From the NCBI RefSeq assembly GCF_000014065.1, contig NC_008044.1, forward strand, positions 2,503,501 through 2,567,500: a stretch of DNA of 64,000 bases, read 5' to 3'. Source of the DNA: Ruegeria sp. TM1040 (GTDB lineage Bacteria > Pseudomonadota > Alphaproteobacteria > Rhodobacterales > Rhodobacteraceae). The notes beneath the pieces were generated by a model that was given only the letters and a program-made list of their open reading frames with translations, was not told the origin of the DNA and did no database searches. Both the position numbers and the translations under genes were made by a program. Positions 57,070 to 64,000 of this stretch are shown here, in pieces (the first letter of the stretch is position 1; the number at the start of each line of letters is the position of its first letter).

Positions 57070-57933
57070 ATGAAAACCGAAAATCAAAAAGCCTGGTTCT
57101 TTGTGCTGCCGGTCCTGCTGCTGGTGGCTTTCAACGCGCTCATTCCGATGATGACCGTCGTCAACTACTCCGTACAGGAGACCTTTGGGGACAACGTGTT
57201 TTTCTGGCAGGGTCTGGACTGGTTCCAGCAGATCCTGCGTTCGGACCGTTTCCATGCCGCGCTGGGGCGTCAGTTCCTCTTCACCTTCCTGATCCTCATT
57301 ATCGAGGTGCCGCTTGGTATCGCCATTGCGCTCTCCATGCCGCGCAAGGGGTTCTGGGTACCGGTTTGCCTCGTGCTGATGGCGCTGCCGATGCTCATTC
57401 CGTGGAACGTGGTTGGTGCAATGTGGAACATCTTCACCCTTCCTGACATCGGCCTGCTTGGCTATTTTCTGAACCATGTGCTCGGCATCAACTACGACAT
57501 GACCCAAGATCCGGTCGCGGCATGGGTGACCATTGTCACCATGGACGTGTGGCACTGGACCTCACTTGTGGTGCTTCTGTCCTACGCCGGTCTCGTGTCG
57601 ATCCCAGACGCCTATTATCAGGCAGCCAAGATCGACGGCGCGTCCAACTGGTCCGTGTTCCGCTACATCCAGCTGCCGAAGATGAAGACGGTTCTGACCA
57701 TCGCGATCCTGTTGCGGTTCATGGACAGCTTCAACATCTACACCGAGCCCTTCGTGCTCACCGGCGGTGGTCCCGGCAACTCCACCACGCTCCTGTCGAT
57801 CGACCTTGTGAAGATCGCACTTGGGCAGTTCGACCTCGGCCCCGCCGCCGCGATGTCGCTCATCTACTTTGCAATCACGCTTCTGGTCAGCTGGCTGTTC
57901 TACACGCTGATGACCAAAGACGACCAGAACTAA
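57070..57933 (+). CDS. glpP: ABC transporter permease 1, GlpP-like
   Basis: A 287-residue permease with about six membrane segments, beginning WFFVLPVLLLVAFNALIPMMTVV. The EAA loop that contacts the ATPase is YYQAAKIDGASNWSVFRYIQLP (about residue 180). The gene is five bases after the ATPase gene. It is the MalF-like partner of the next permease. Like its neighbours it is assigned to glycerol by context. Confidence 0.88.
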   Translation: MKTENQKAWFFVLPVLLLVAFNALIPMMTVVNYSVQETFGDNVFFWQGLDWFQQILRSDRFHAALGRQFLFTFLILIIEVPLGIAIALSMPRKGFWVPVCLVLMALPMLIPWNVVGAMWNIFTLPDIGLLGYFLNHVLGINYDMTQDPVAAWVTIVTMDVWHWTSLVVLLSYAGLVSIPDAYYQAAKIDGASNWSVFRYIQLPKMKTVLTIAILLRFMDSFNIYTEPFVLTGGGPGNSTTLLSIDLVKIALGQFDLGPAAAMSLIYFAITLLVSWLFYTLMTKDDQN

Positions 57934-57941
57934 GGGAGGGT

Positions 57942-58742
57942 ATGATGCAAAAACGATCCATCGTCCCCATCGTCTATATTCTCTTCCTCATGCTGCCGAT
58001 CTATTGGCTCGTGGCGATGAGCTTTAAGACCACAAATGAGATCCTCTCCGGTTTCTCGCTCTTCCCGCAGACCTTTACGCTCGAAAACTACAAGGTGATC
58101 TTCACCGACCCGAGCTGGTACTGGGGCTACATAAACTCGATCCTTTACGTGTCGATCAACACGGTGATTTCCGTCGCGGTGGCGCTGCCTGCGGCCTATG
58201 CCTTCTCGCGCTATCGGTTCTTGGGCGACAAGCAGCTGTTCTTCTGGCTCTTGACCAACCGGATGGCCCCGGCCGCCGTTTTCGCCCTGCCCTTCTTTCA
58301 GCTCTATTCGGCTGTGGGGCTCTTTGACACGCATCTGGCTGTGGCACTGGCGCATTGCCTCTTTAACATTCCGCTGGCGGTCTGGATCCTCGAGGGCTTC
58401 ATGGGTGGCGTGCCGAAAGAGCTGGATGAGACGGCCTATGTGGACGGCTATTCCTTCCCGCGCTTCTTCGTGTCGATCTTCTTGCCCGCCATCAAGGCTG
58501 GCGTGGGCGTGGCGGCGTTCTTCTGCTTCATGTTCTCCTGGGTGGAGCTCTTGCTGGCAAAGACCCTGACGGCCGTGGCTGCAAAGCCCATCGCGGCCAC
58601 CATGACAAAGACCGCATCCTCTGCGGGCTATGAGCTGGGGCTTTTGGCAGCCGCAGGCACCTTGACCATCATTCCGGGCGCCATCGTGATCTATTTCGTC
58701 CGCAACTACATCGCGAAGGGCTTCGCGATGGGGAGAGTTTGA
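57942..58742 (+). CDS. glpQ: ABC transporter permease 2, GlpQ-like
   Basis: A 266-residue MalG-like permease with about six membrane segments. The EAA loop is ELDETAYVDGYSFPRFFVSI (about residue 165). GGGAGGG at 57934-57940 precedes two adjacent ATGs (57942 and 57945). A long open frame continues upstream to 57522, but this overlaps the other permease and is out of frame noise. It starts nine bases after glpP. Confidence 0.88.
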   Translation: MMQKRSIVPIVYILFLMLPIYWLVAMSFKTTNEILSGFSLFPQTFTLENYKVIFTDPSWYWGYINSILYVSINTVISVAVALPAAYAFSRYRFLGDKQLFFWLLTNRMAPAAVFALPFFQLYSAVGLFDTHLAVALAHCLFNIPLAVWILEGFMGGVPKELDETAYVDGYSFPRFFVSIFLPAIKAGVGVAAFFCFMFSWVELLLAKTLTAVAAKPIAATMTKTASSAGYELGLLAAAGTLTIIPGAIVIYFVRNYIAKGFAMGRV

Positions 58743-58743
58743 T

Positions 58744-59022
58744 ATGTTGAGCTGGATGGCCTGGACCTGGCCCACCGCCCTTGTCTTCATCGGGATCTTC
58801 TCTGCCATTGGCGTTCTGATCCTCTTGGAAATCCGCAACCCCGGCGGGGATGCCCGCAAAGGTGTGCTTGGCCTCACCACAACACGCGGTGACCGGCTGT
58901 TCATCAGCCTCCTTGGCACCTCCTACATCTTCCTGGCCTGGCTGGGCCTGATGGGGATGCCGCTCTGGACACCGCTAGGGCTCGCGATTGCATGGGGCAT
59001 CTTCTGTTTCTGGAAGGTGTGA
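58744..59022 (+). CDS. glpU: Small membrane protein, DUF2160 (GlpU-like)
   Basis: A 92-residue protein with two or three hydrophobic segments (WPTALVFIGIFSAIGVLIL, SLLGTSYIFLAWLGL and TPLGLAIAWGIFCF) and a LEIRNPGGDARKGVLGLTTTRGDRLF loop between them. It is the DUF2160 type that accompanies this transporter in Rhizobium, where it is called GlpU. It begins one base after the permease stop. Its function is not known; a role as an accessory membrane subunit is the simplest reading. Confidence 0.82.
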   Translation: MLSWMAWTWPTALVFIGIFSAIGVLILLEIRNPGGDARKGVLGLTTTRGDRLFISLLGTSYIFLAWLGLMGMPLWTPLGLAIAWGIFCFWKV

Positions 59023-59047
59023 CCGCCCGCACGGCAAAGTCAAAACC

Positions 59048-59078
59048 GGTCCTGAGGGCACGTCTGCCCCTCAGGACC
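59048..59078. terminator. Stem-loop at the end of the glycerol ABC operon
   Basis: An 11-bp perfect inverted repeat GGTCCTGAGGG / CCCTCAGGACC around a nine-base loop, 26 bases after the last gene. No T-run follows, so it may act as a 3'-end stabiliser or be Rho-assisted. Confidence 0.6.
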
Positions 59079-59319
59079 ACCCCAGCCCCAACAAAAGCCC
59101 CCTGCGCCATAACCGGACATGTCTAAGATCCAGCGCATCTCTTCTGGCGGACAATCGGCGCGCGGAAGCGCACAATTTAACACCCCTCAGATGGCGAAAC
59201 ACGCATCTTCTAAAAAAGTAGTTTTCGAAACCGCCAAAATCCCCTACCCTCGCCTGTGATCTCTTATGGATCACTGCGACTTCTCCCCGGTCGCGGCCCG
59301 AACAGCAAAGCTTGGAAAA

Positions 59320-59715
59320 ATGCGCAAGAAACAGACCCACTCCCTTCTGACCGAGGTTGAACTCGAATTCATGACCGTGGTCTGGGATCTCGAAAAAGGG
59401 TCCGTGCGCGACATTCTGGCTGAACTGAACAAAGTACAAGAGCGCGCCTACACTTCTGTGGCCACGGTCCTCAAGATCATGGAGCAAAAGGGCTTTTTGA
59501 CCAGCGAGCGGGTTGACCGTTCCCTTGTTTATCGCCCTGCAATCCCGAAGGCCGAGTATCAGAAAACGTCGCTCAAAAACCTGTCGAGCAAGCTCTTCAA
59601 CGATGCTCCCGCGGCCCTCGTGGCGCGGTTGGTCGATGATGAGGATATCACTGATGCCATGCTTGAGGAAATGCGGGCCTTGCTGAACGAAAGGCTGGGG
59701 GACAATGAAAGCTGA
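59320..59715 (+). CDS. BlaI/MecI/CopY family repressor
   Basis: A 131-residue winged-helix repressor from the ATG at 59320 (the frame is open back to 59266, a less likely start). LTEVELEFMTVVWDLEKGSVRDIL and AYTSVATVLKIMEQKGFL form the DNA-binding domain. The C-terminal leucine-rich helices form the dimerisation part. It overlaps the next gene by 11 bases. Family members are cut by a partner metalloprotease on signal. No beta-lactamase or copper gene lies beside it. Confidence 0.88.
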   Translation: MRKKQTHSLLTEVELEFMTVVWDLEKGSVRDILAELNKVQERAYTSVATVLKIMEQKGFLTSERVDRSLVYRPAIPKAEYQKTSLKNLSSKLFNDAPAALVARLVDDEDITDAMLEEMRALLNERLGDNES

Positions 59716-60847
59716 TGCGCTTCTGAACTCTTATATCGACCTGAACCTTCTGGTTTGTGCCGGCGCCCTGCTGTGGCTCGCCGCGCGTTGGGTTTTGCGA
59801 CGAACGGCTCTGGCGACCGCCTATGGGCCGCAGCTGCGTTTGCTCAATGGGATGACTGTCCTACTGGCAGCCATGCCGTTCCTTGTTGTCGCCCTCAATG
59901 CCATCGGTATCGGTCACCCGCCCACCCTCTCGGATGTCCTCGTATCCCAATATCTGCAAGGCAATGTCGGCATGTCCGCAGTGCAGTTTGAATCGATGAT
60001 TGGCCTGCGCGAAGATCTGGTCCGAGACCTTGTTTACGGCGCAACCTTTGGGAGCCGGGTTGCCACTGTCTTTGTGGTGATCGGAACAGCTGTCTCGCTC
60101 TTTTTGCTGGGCTCCGCCATTCTGCGCCTGCACCGTGCATTGGCCTCCGCCTATCGCTGGAAGCGCATTGGCCGCGTTGATCTGCTTTTGAGCGACGATA
60201 CCGCAGTGGCATACTCCACCCGCGGCCTCTTTCGCCGGTATGTGGTGTTGCCGACGTCGCTGCTGAATGACCCGCAAGATCTGCGCCTGACGCTGGCGCA
60301 TGAGCTTCAGCATTTTCGCCAGAGGGATGTGGAAATCGCCTTCCTGATGGAATGCCTGCGACCGCTCCTGTTCTGGAACCCCGCCTTCTATCTTTGGCGC
60401 CGCGACATGCGGGCGGTCCGCGAATATGCCTGCGATCAGGCTCTTAGCACCAAGGGCCGCTTCGACCCGCGCAGCTATTGCGAATGTTTAATCCGCGCCA
60501 CCGAACGGGCGCGCAAATCCCCTGTCTTCCTCAGCCCGCGCAGCCCCTCTGTCGCCCTGCTTGAGCGTCGCGAAATCTTGCATACGCCCATGCTTGCACG
60601 CCGCATCATCGCGGTTACCGAGCAGCCGCCACGCGGCCGGCTCGGGCTTGTCTGGGGAGGTGTCTCTACAGCCATTGGCTGCGCCGTTATCGCAACTGCC
60701 TTCCTGATCCAGCGCCCAACGGACTGGAGCCACGATCGGCTGATGCTCTCAACAGTAGTCAATCTGGAGCGCATGGCGCAGCGCAGTTCGAACCAGGTCG
60801 CCGGGCCGCAGTGGACAAGCTCCATTTTGATCCCCGCAGGTCGCTAA
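59705..60847 (+). CDS. M56 family (BlaR1/MecR1-like) metallopeptidase
   Basis: A 380-residue membrane metalloprotease. There are about four hydrophobic segments (near residues 12-28, 50-70, 110-140 and 310-330) and the zinc site HELQHFRQRD (about residue 198), with a second glutamate in REYACDQAL. No penicillin-sensing domain follows the peptidase, so the signal is unknown. It is translationally coupled to the BlaI-type repressor, which it presumably cleaves. A weak stem-loop (TTGCCCA / TGGGCAA, 60883-60908) lies beyond the stop. Confidence 0.85.
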   Translation: MKADALLNSYIDLNLLVCAGALLWLAARWVLRRTALATAYGPQLRLLNGMTVLLAAMPFLVVALNAIGIGHPPTLSDVLVSQYLQGNVGMSAVQFESMIGLREDLVRDLVYGATFGSRVATVFVVIGTAVSLFLLGSAILRLHRALASAYRWKRIGRVDLLLSDDTAVAYSTRGLFRRYVVLPTSLLNDPQDLRLTLAHELQHFRQRDVEIAFLMECLRPLLFWNPAFYLWRRDMRAVREYACDQALSTKGRFDPRSYCECLIRATERARKSPVFLSPRSPSVALLERREILHTPMLARRIIAVTEQPPRGRLGLVWGGVSTAIGCAVIATAFLIQRPTDWSHDRLMLSTVVNLERMAQRSSNQVAGPQWTSSILIPAGR

Positions 60848-60926
60848 AAGACCCCAAGCCCCACCCTATCCGGATCGAGGCTTTGCCCATCGCGTTCAGG
60901 CTGGGCAATTGTACCTGCCCCTGCCT

Positions 60927-61802
60927 TCAGCGTGTGGGAACGGGAACCTCGCCACGGTAGTCGTAGAATCCGCGCTGGGTTTTACGCCCCAGCCAGCCGG
61001 CCTCGACATATTTTGTCAGCAGCGGGCAAGGGCGATACTTTGTATCCGCAAGCCCGTCATGCAAGACGTTCATGATTGCAAGACAGGTATCCAAACCGAT
61101 GAAATCTGCAAGCTCTAGCGGACCCATCGGGTGATTGGCGCCAAGCTTCATCGACTCGTCAATCGAACGCACGCTGCCCACGCCCTCATAAAGCGTGTAT
61201 ACCGCCTCGTTGATCATCGGCATCAGGATGCGGTTGACGATAAAGGCAGGGAAATCCTCGGCGCTTGCCGCTGTTTTACCCAGCTTTTCCACCACGGTTT
61301 GACAGGTCTGGAACGTCTCCTCATCCGTCGCGATGCCGCGAATGAGTTCCACGAGTTGCATGACCGGTACCGGATTCATGAAGTGGAACCCCATGAAACG
61401 CTCGGGCCGATCGGTGCGGCTCGCCAGACGCGTGATCGAAATCGACGAGGTGTTGGACGTTAGAATCGTATGGGGTTCCAGATGCGGCAGCAGATCCTCA
61501 AAGATCGCCTGCTTCACGGTTTCGCGCTCGGTGGCGGCCTCGATCACCAAATCGGTCTTGCCCACATCCGCCAGTGTCAGGCTGGTGGAAATCCGCCCCA
61601 TGGCTGCGGCGACCTCGGCGTCGGCAATCTTGCCCTTGCTGGCCTGTCGGGCAAGGTTCTTCTGGATCAGGGACAGAGCGCTGTCGAGTGCTTGTTGGCT
61701 TATGTCGTTGAGAACAACATCAAATCCAGCCAGGGCCATGACGTGAGCGATACCGTTGCCCATCTGACCTGCACCAATAATTCCGACTTTTTTCACGTCC
61801 AT
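60927..61802 (-). CDS. 3-hydroxybutyryl-CoA dehydrogenase
   Basis: An NAD(P)-dependent dehydrogenase of the 3-hydroxyacyl-CoA family, 291 residues. The Rossmann motif GIIGAGQMGNGIAHV opens the protein. The catalytic histidine and neighbours are in MGFHFMNPVPVMQLVE (about residue 137), followed by NRILMPMINEAV and the LGANHPMGPLELADFIG segment. The ATG at 61802 is preferred to an upstream GTG/ATG region because the Rossmann fold starts there. It probably serves butanoate, PHB or crotonyl-CoA metabolism. Confidence 0.93.
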   Translation of the reverse strand: MDVKKVGIIGAGQMGNGIAHVMALAGFDVVLNDISQQALDSALSLIQKNLARQASKGKIADAEVAAAMGRISTSLTLADVGKTDLVIEAATERETVKQAIFEDLLPHLEPHTILTSNTSSISITRLASRTDRPERFMGFHFMNPVPVMQLVELIRGIATDEETFQTCQTVVEKLGKTAASAEDFPAFIVNRILMPMINEAVYTLYEGVGSVRSIDESMKLGANHPMGPLELADFIGLDTCLAIMNVLHDGLADTKYRPCPLLTKYVEAGWLGRKTQRGFYDYRGEVPVPTR

Positions 61803-61970
61803 GATGAATGGCCTTTCCTTGCGCCTGCCCAATGCCTGCGGGCGGATACTAAAGGCTTCGCGTCCGCAGAAACAAGGCCGATTGCCTCAGTTTTCAGCAA
61901 ATTCACGGATTAGCAGTTTGGAAAGATTCGGACGGCAGTATGGCTCTTGGGTGAAAAAGTGGTGGAAGAA

Positions 61971-62795
61971 ATGAGCTATGAACTCAAAAGCGCTGATGCG
62001 CTTGTGAGCGAGTTATGCAGCTATGGCGAGTCCAAGCTGCGCGTCAGGGGACCAGAGCGGGACTTTGGGACACCTTACATCAGTTTTCTCGGCGGAACCG
62101 AAGTCTTTGGTCGCTTTGTGGAGCGGCCCTTCACGCAGGGCATAGAGAGCCAGCTTGGCCTGACCTGTATCAATCTGGGATGTGTGAATGCCGGTATTGA
62201 TGCCTTTCTCCATGATGAGCCCCTGATGGAGATCGCGGCAAGCGGACAAATGACCGTGTTGCAGGTCATGGGGGCACAGAACCTCACCAACAGTTTCTAC
62301 AAGGTACATCCGCGGCGCAATGACAGGTTCCTGCGCGCCTATGATACGCTGGCGCATCTGTTTCCAGAGGTTGATTTTACCGACTTCAACTTCAACAAGC
62401 ATCTGCTCACATCTCTCAAGGCGATCTCGGAGGATCGGTTTGAGCGGGTCTGTGCAGGCTTGCAGGAAACCTGGCTGACACGGATGGGACGCGTTGTTGA
62501 CGCGCTCGACGGGCGCGTTGTTCTGCTGTGGATGCGCTATGATATGTCCACAACCGACGTTTTGGGCCCCGCCCCCTGCCTGGTGGACCGATCAATGGTG
62601 GATGTCTTGCGTCCGCGTCTCTTTGATGTGATCGAACTGGAAGTCACAACTGCAGGCCAGGCTCAGGACATTCCGGGGATGATATTCGGTCCGATGGATC
62701 TGCCCGCTGCGCGGTTGATGATCGGCCCCAAAGAGCATGACCGGATCGCCGATGTGGTGGCATCACGGCTGCTAAAGATGCTCTCGACAGCGTAA
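61971..62795 (+). CDS. DUF6473 family protein
   Basis: A 274-residue protein of the DUF6473 type, common in Rhodobacterales. Recurrent segments are YISFLGGTEVFGRFVERPF, INLGCVNAGIDAFLHDEPL, VMGAQNLTNSFYKVHPRRNDRFLRA and the C-terminal MIGPKEHDRIADVVA. The first two could be compared to SGNH blocks I and II (GGTE and GCVNAG), but this is only a suggestion. There is no signal peptide. ATG at 61971 with a GGA box. Function unknown. Confidence 0.72.
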   Translation: MSYELKSADALVSELCSYGESKLRVRGPERDFGTPYISFLGGTEVFGRFVERPFTQGIESQLGLTCINLGCVNAGIDAFLHDEPLMEIAASGQMTVLQVMGAQNLTNSFYKVHPRRNDRFLRAYDTLAHLFPEVDFTDFNFNKHLLTSLKAISEDRFERVCAGLQETWLTRMGRVVDALDGRVVLLWMRYDMSTTDVLGPAPCLVDRSMVDVLRPRLFDVIELEVTTAGQAQDIPGMIFGPMDLPAARLMIGPKEHDRIADVVASRLLKMLSTA

Positions 62796-62816
62796 CTCGA
62801 GCCCTTCGCTCAAGAA

Positions 62817-62845
62817 AAAAGGCCCATGCGCTGCATGGGCCTTTT
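62817..62845. terminator. Bidirectional Rho-independent terminator
   Basis: AAAAGGCCCATGC (62817-62829) pairs with GCATGGGCCTTTT (62833-62845). A's lie to the left and T's to the right. It serves both the DUF6473 gene (+) and the etfA operon (-). Confidence 0.9.
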
Positions 62846-62865
62846 CAAATCCAAAGCGGTGGGGT

Positions 62866-63795
62866 TTAACCCAGCTTTTCCGTCAGCTCAGGCACGGCCT
62901 GGAACAGGTCTGCGACCAGACCGTAGTCCGCCACCTGGAAGATCGGCGCTTCTTCGTCTTTGTTGATCGCGACGATGATCTTGGAGTCCTTCATCCCGGC
63001 AAGGTGCTGGATCGCACCGGAGATGCCAACTGCGATGTAGAGCTCGGGCGCTACGACTTTACCGGTCTGACCCACCTGCCAGTCGTTCGGCGCAAAGCCG
63101 GAGTCGACGGCTGCGCGGGACGCACCAACAGCCGCACCCAGCTTGTCGGCCAGGGCTTCGATGATCTTGAAGTCTTCTTCGGAGCCAACCCCACGGCCGC
63201 CGGAGACAACCACACCCGCAGATGTGAGCTCTGGACGATCGCTTTCGGCGAGCTTGTCTTCGACCCAAGAGCTGAGGCCGGGGTTCTCGGTCGCGGAGAT
63301 GGTCTCCACAGACGCCGCACCGCCTTCTCCGGCTGCATCAAAGGTGGAAGTCCGGAAGGAGATCACCTTTTTTGCATCCGCAGATTTCACCACCTGAATG
63401 GCGTTGCCTGCGTAGATCGGGCGCTCGAAGGTGTCAGCGTCGACAACGGCCGTCACGTCGGAGATCACCATCACATCCAGAAGTGCCGCCACGCGGGGCA
63501 GGATGTTTTTGGCGTCGGTGGTAGCAGGCGCGACAATGTGGCTGTAGTCGCTGGCCAGCGCAGCAACCAGAGCCGCTGTGGGTTCTGCAAGACGGTGGCC
63601 GAGGCTTTCGTCTTCGGCTACCAGCACCTTGGCTACGCCATCGATTTTGGCGGCAGCTTCGCCCGCTGCAGCGGCGGACGCCCCAGCAGCCAGAACAGTA
63701 ACATCGCCCAGCGACTTTGCAGCAGAAACAGCCTTTGCGGTCGCATCAAGCGCCAGTTCACCCGCGTTGACTTCGGCAAGGAGAAGAACAGCCAT
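62866..63795 (-). CDS. etfA: Electron transfer flavoprotein alpha subunit
   Basis: FAD-binding alpha subunit that carries electrons from acyl-CoA and other dehydrogenases to the ETF-ubiquinone oxidoreductase. 309 residues, normal length. The C-terminal FAD motif is complete: [12 protein letters not shown] (about residue 200), [33 protein letters not shown] and [18 protein letters not shown]. The ATG at 63793-63795 abuts the stop of etfB (63796-63798). The gene lies in the usual etfB-etfA order. Confidence 0.96.
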   Translation of the reverse strand: MAVLLLAEVNAGELALDATAKAVSAAKSLGDVTVLAAGASAAAAGEAAAKIDGVAKVLVAEDESLGHRLAEPTAALVAALASDYSHIVAPATTDAKNILPRVAALLDVMVISDVTAVVDADTFERPIYAGNAIQVVKSADAKKVISFRTSTFDAAGEGGAASVETISATENPGLSSWVEDKLAESDRPELTSAGVVVSGGRGVGSEEDFKIIEALADKLGAAVGASRAAVDSGFAPNDWQVGQTGKVVAPELYIAVGISGAIQHLAGMKDSKIIVAINKDEEAPIFQVADYGLVADLFQAVPELTEKLG

Positions 63796-64000
63796 TACAC
63801 AGCTCCCGCTTCTTTGAGTTTCGCAACCAGCTCGTCCACGGATCCCACGATGACACCTGCGGAGCGGGCTTCGGGTTCCTTGGTCTCCACCACGGTGAGA
63901 CGCGGTGTGACGTCAACGCCGTAGTCAGCGGCAGTCTTCTCGTCGAGCGGCTTTTTCTTTGCCTTCATGATGTTCGGCAGCGACGCATAGCGCGGCTCGT
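63796..64000 (-). CDS. etfB: Electron transfer flavoprotein beta subunit (partial, C-terminal end)
   Basis: Only the last 67 or so codons are in the window; the gene enters from the right edge. The translated tail reads [17 protein letters not shown], then a [15 protein letters not shown] segment and ends KLKEAGAV, typical of EtfB. Its stop directly abuts the etfA start, so the two subunits are co-expressed. Confidence 0.92.

Noticed and set aside
57522-57941. N-terminal extension of the second permease
   Set aside because: The extension overlaps the first permease in another frame and reads as low-complexity basic sequence; the start at 57942 has a strong ribosome site.
1-64000. Mobile element, CRISPR, tRNA or rRNA
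   Set aside because: I found no transposase or integrase motif, no regularly spaced repeats and no convincing tRNA or rRNA sequence; this is by eye and a tRNAscan/Rfam run would be decisive.

Overview
The window looks like chromosomal DNA of a marine alphaproteobacterium of the Rhodobacterales, probably the Roseobacter group (Ruegeria/Phaeobacter/Leisingera-like). Pointers are the high G+C, a TamA-TamB pair, a YcjX/YcjF pair, an etfBA operon, a DUF6473 protein and a Rhizobium-style glycerol ABC transporter. The placement is inferred from gene content and protein style, not from a marker gene. I saw no tRNA, rRNA, CRISPR array, insertion sequence or integrase.

Layout. 1-9.1 kb holds housekeeping genes: the tail of an unknown gene, truA, a ycjX-GNAT-ycjF operon with stop/start overlaps, a group III truncated haemoglobin, ileS, a serine-rich protein of unknown function and a gene-poor stretch. 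9.1-14 kb (minus strand) is the glycine cleavage operon gcvT-gcvH-gcvP behind a tandem glycine riboswitch, with a terminator-like hairpin between gcvH and gcvP. A type I GAPDH gene diverges from it. 15.3-21.1 kb is tamA-tamB.

21.1-49.5 kb is a polysaccharide locus. It contains GT2, GT4 and WecG/TagA-type glycosyltransferases, a Wzy-like polymerase, a Wzx-type flippase, a Wzz-like co-polymerase, a CpsD-like ATPase that lacks the Walker A lysine, an ExoY-like priming transferase and an AraC-type regulator. Embedded in it is one tight plus-strand gene train (24.7-41.8 kb), nearly every gene overlapping the next by 4 bases: an iterative or modular PKS (KS-AT-KR-DH-ACP-TE), a glycosyltransferase, an NRPS, a phosphopantetheinyl transferase, two related SGNH-like proteins (the second fused to a glycosidase-like domain) and another glycosyltransferase. 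The NRPS has the order formyltransferase, C-lobe of a condensation domain, adenylation domain split by a luciferase-like monooxygenase, and carrier protein. Read together, the NRPS is a self-contained loading module (hand-read code glycine-like), and the PKS would extend, reduce, dehydrate and release the product. My hypothesis is that the small acyl product decorates, or is glycosylated by, the polysaccharide machinery. This is the most novel-looking system in the window.

49.8-52.7 kb holds a DgoK-like protein that has lost its phosphate-binding motif, a TIGR03084-type DinB-fold protein and a THUMP/RlmL-like RNA methyltransferase. 52.9-59.0 kb is a glycerol-type ABC transporter operon (glpV-S-T-P-Q-U order) with a strong terminator-like hairpin after the binding protein. 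59.3-60.8 kb is an orphan BlaI/BlaR1-like pair. The window ends with 3-hydroxybutyryl-CoA dehydrogenase, a DUF6473 protein and etfA-etfB (etfB cut by the window edge).
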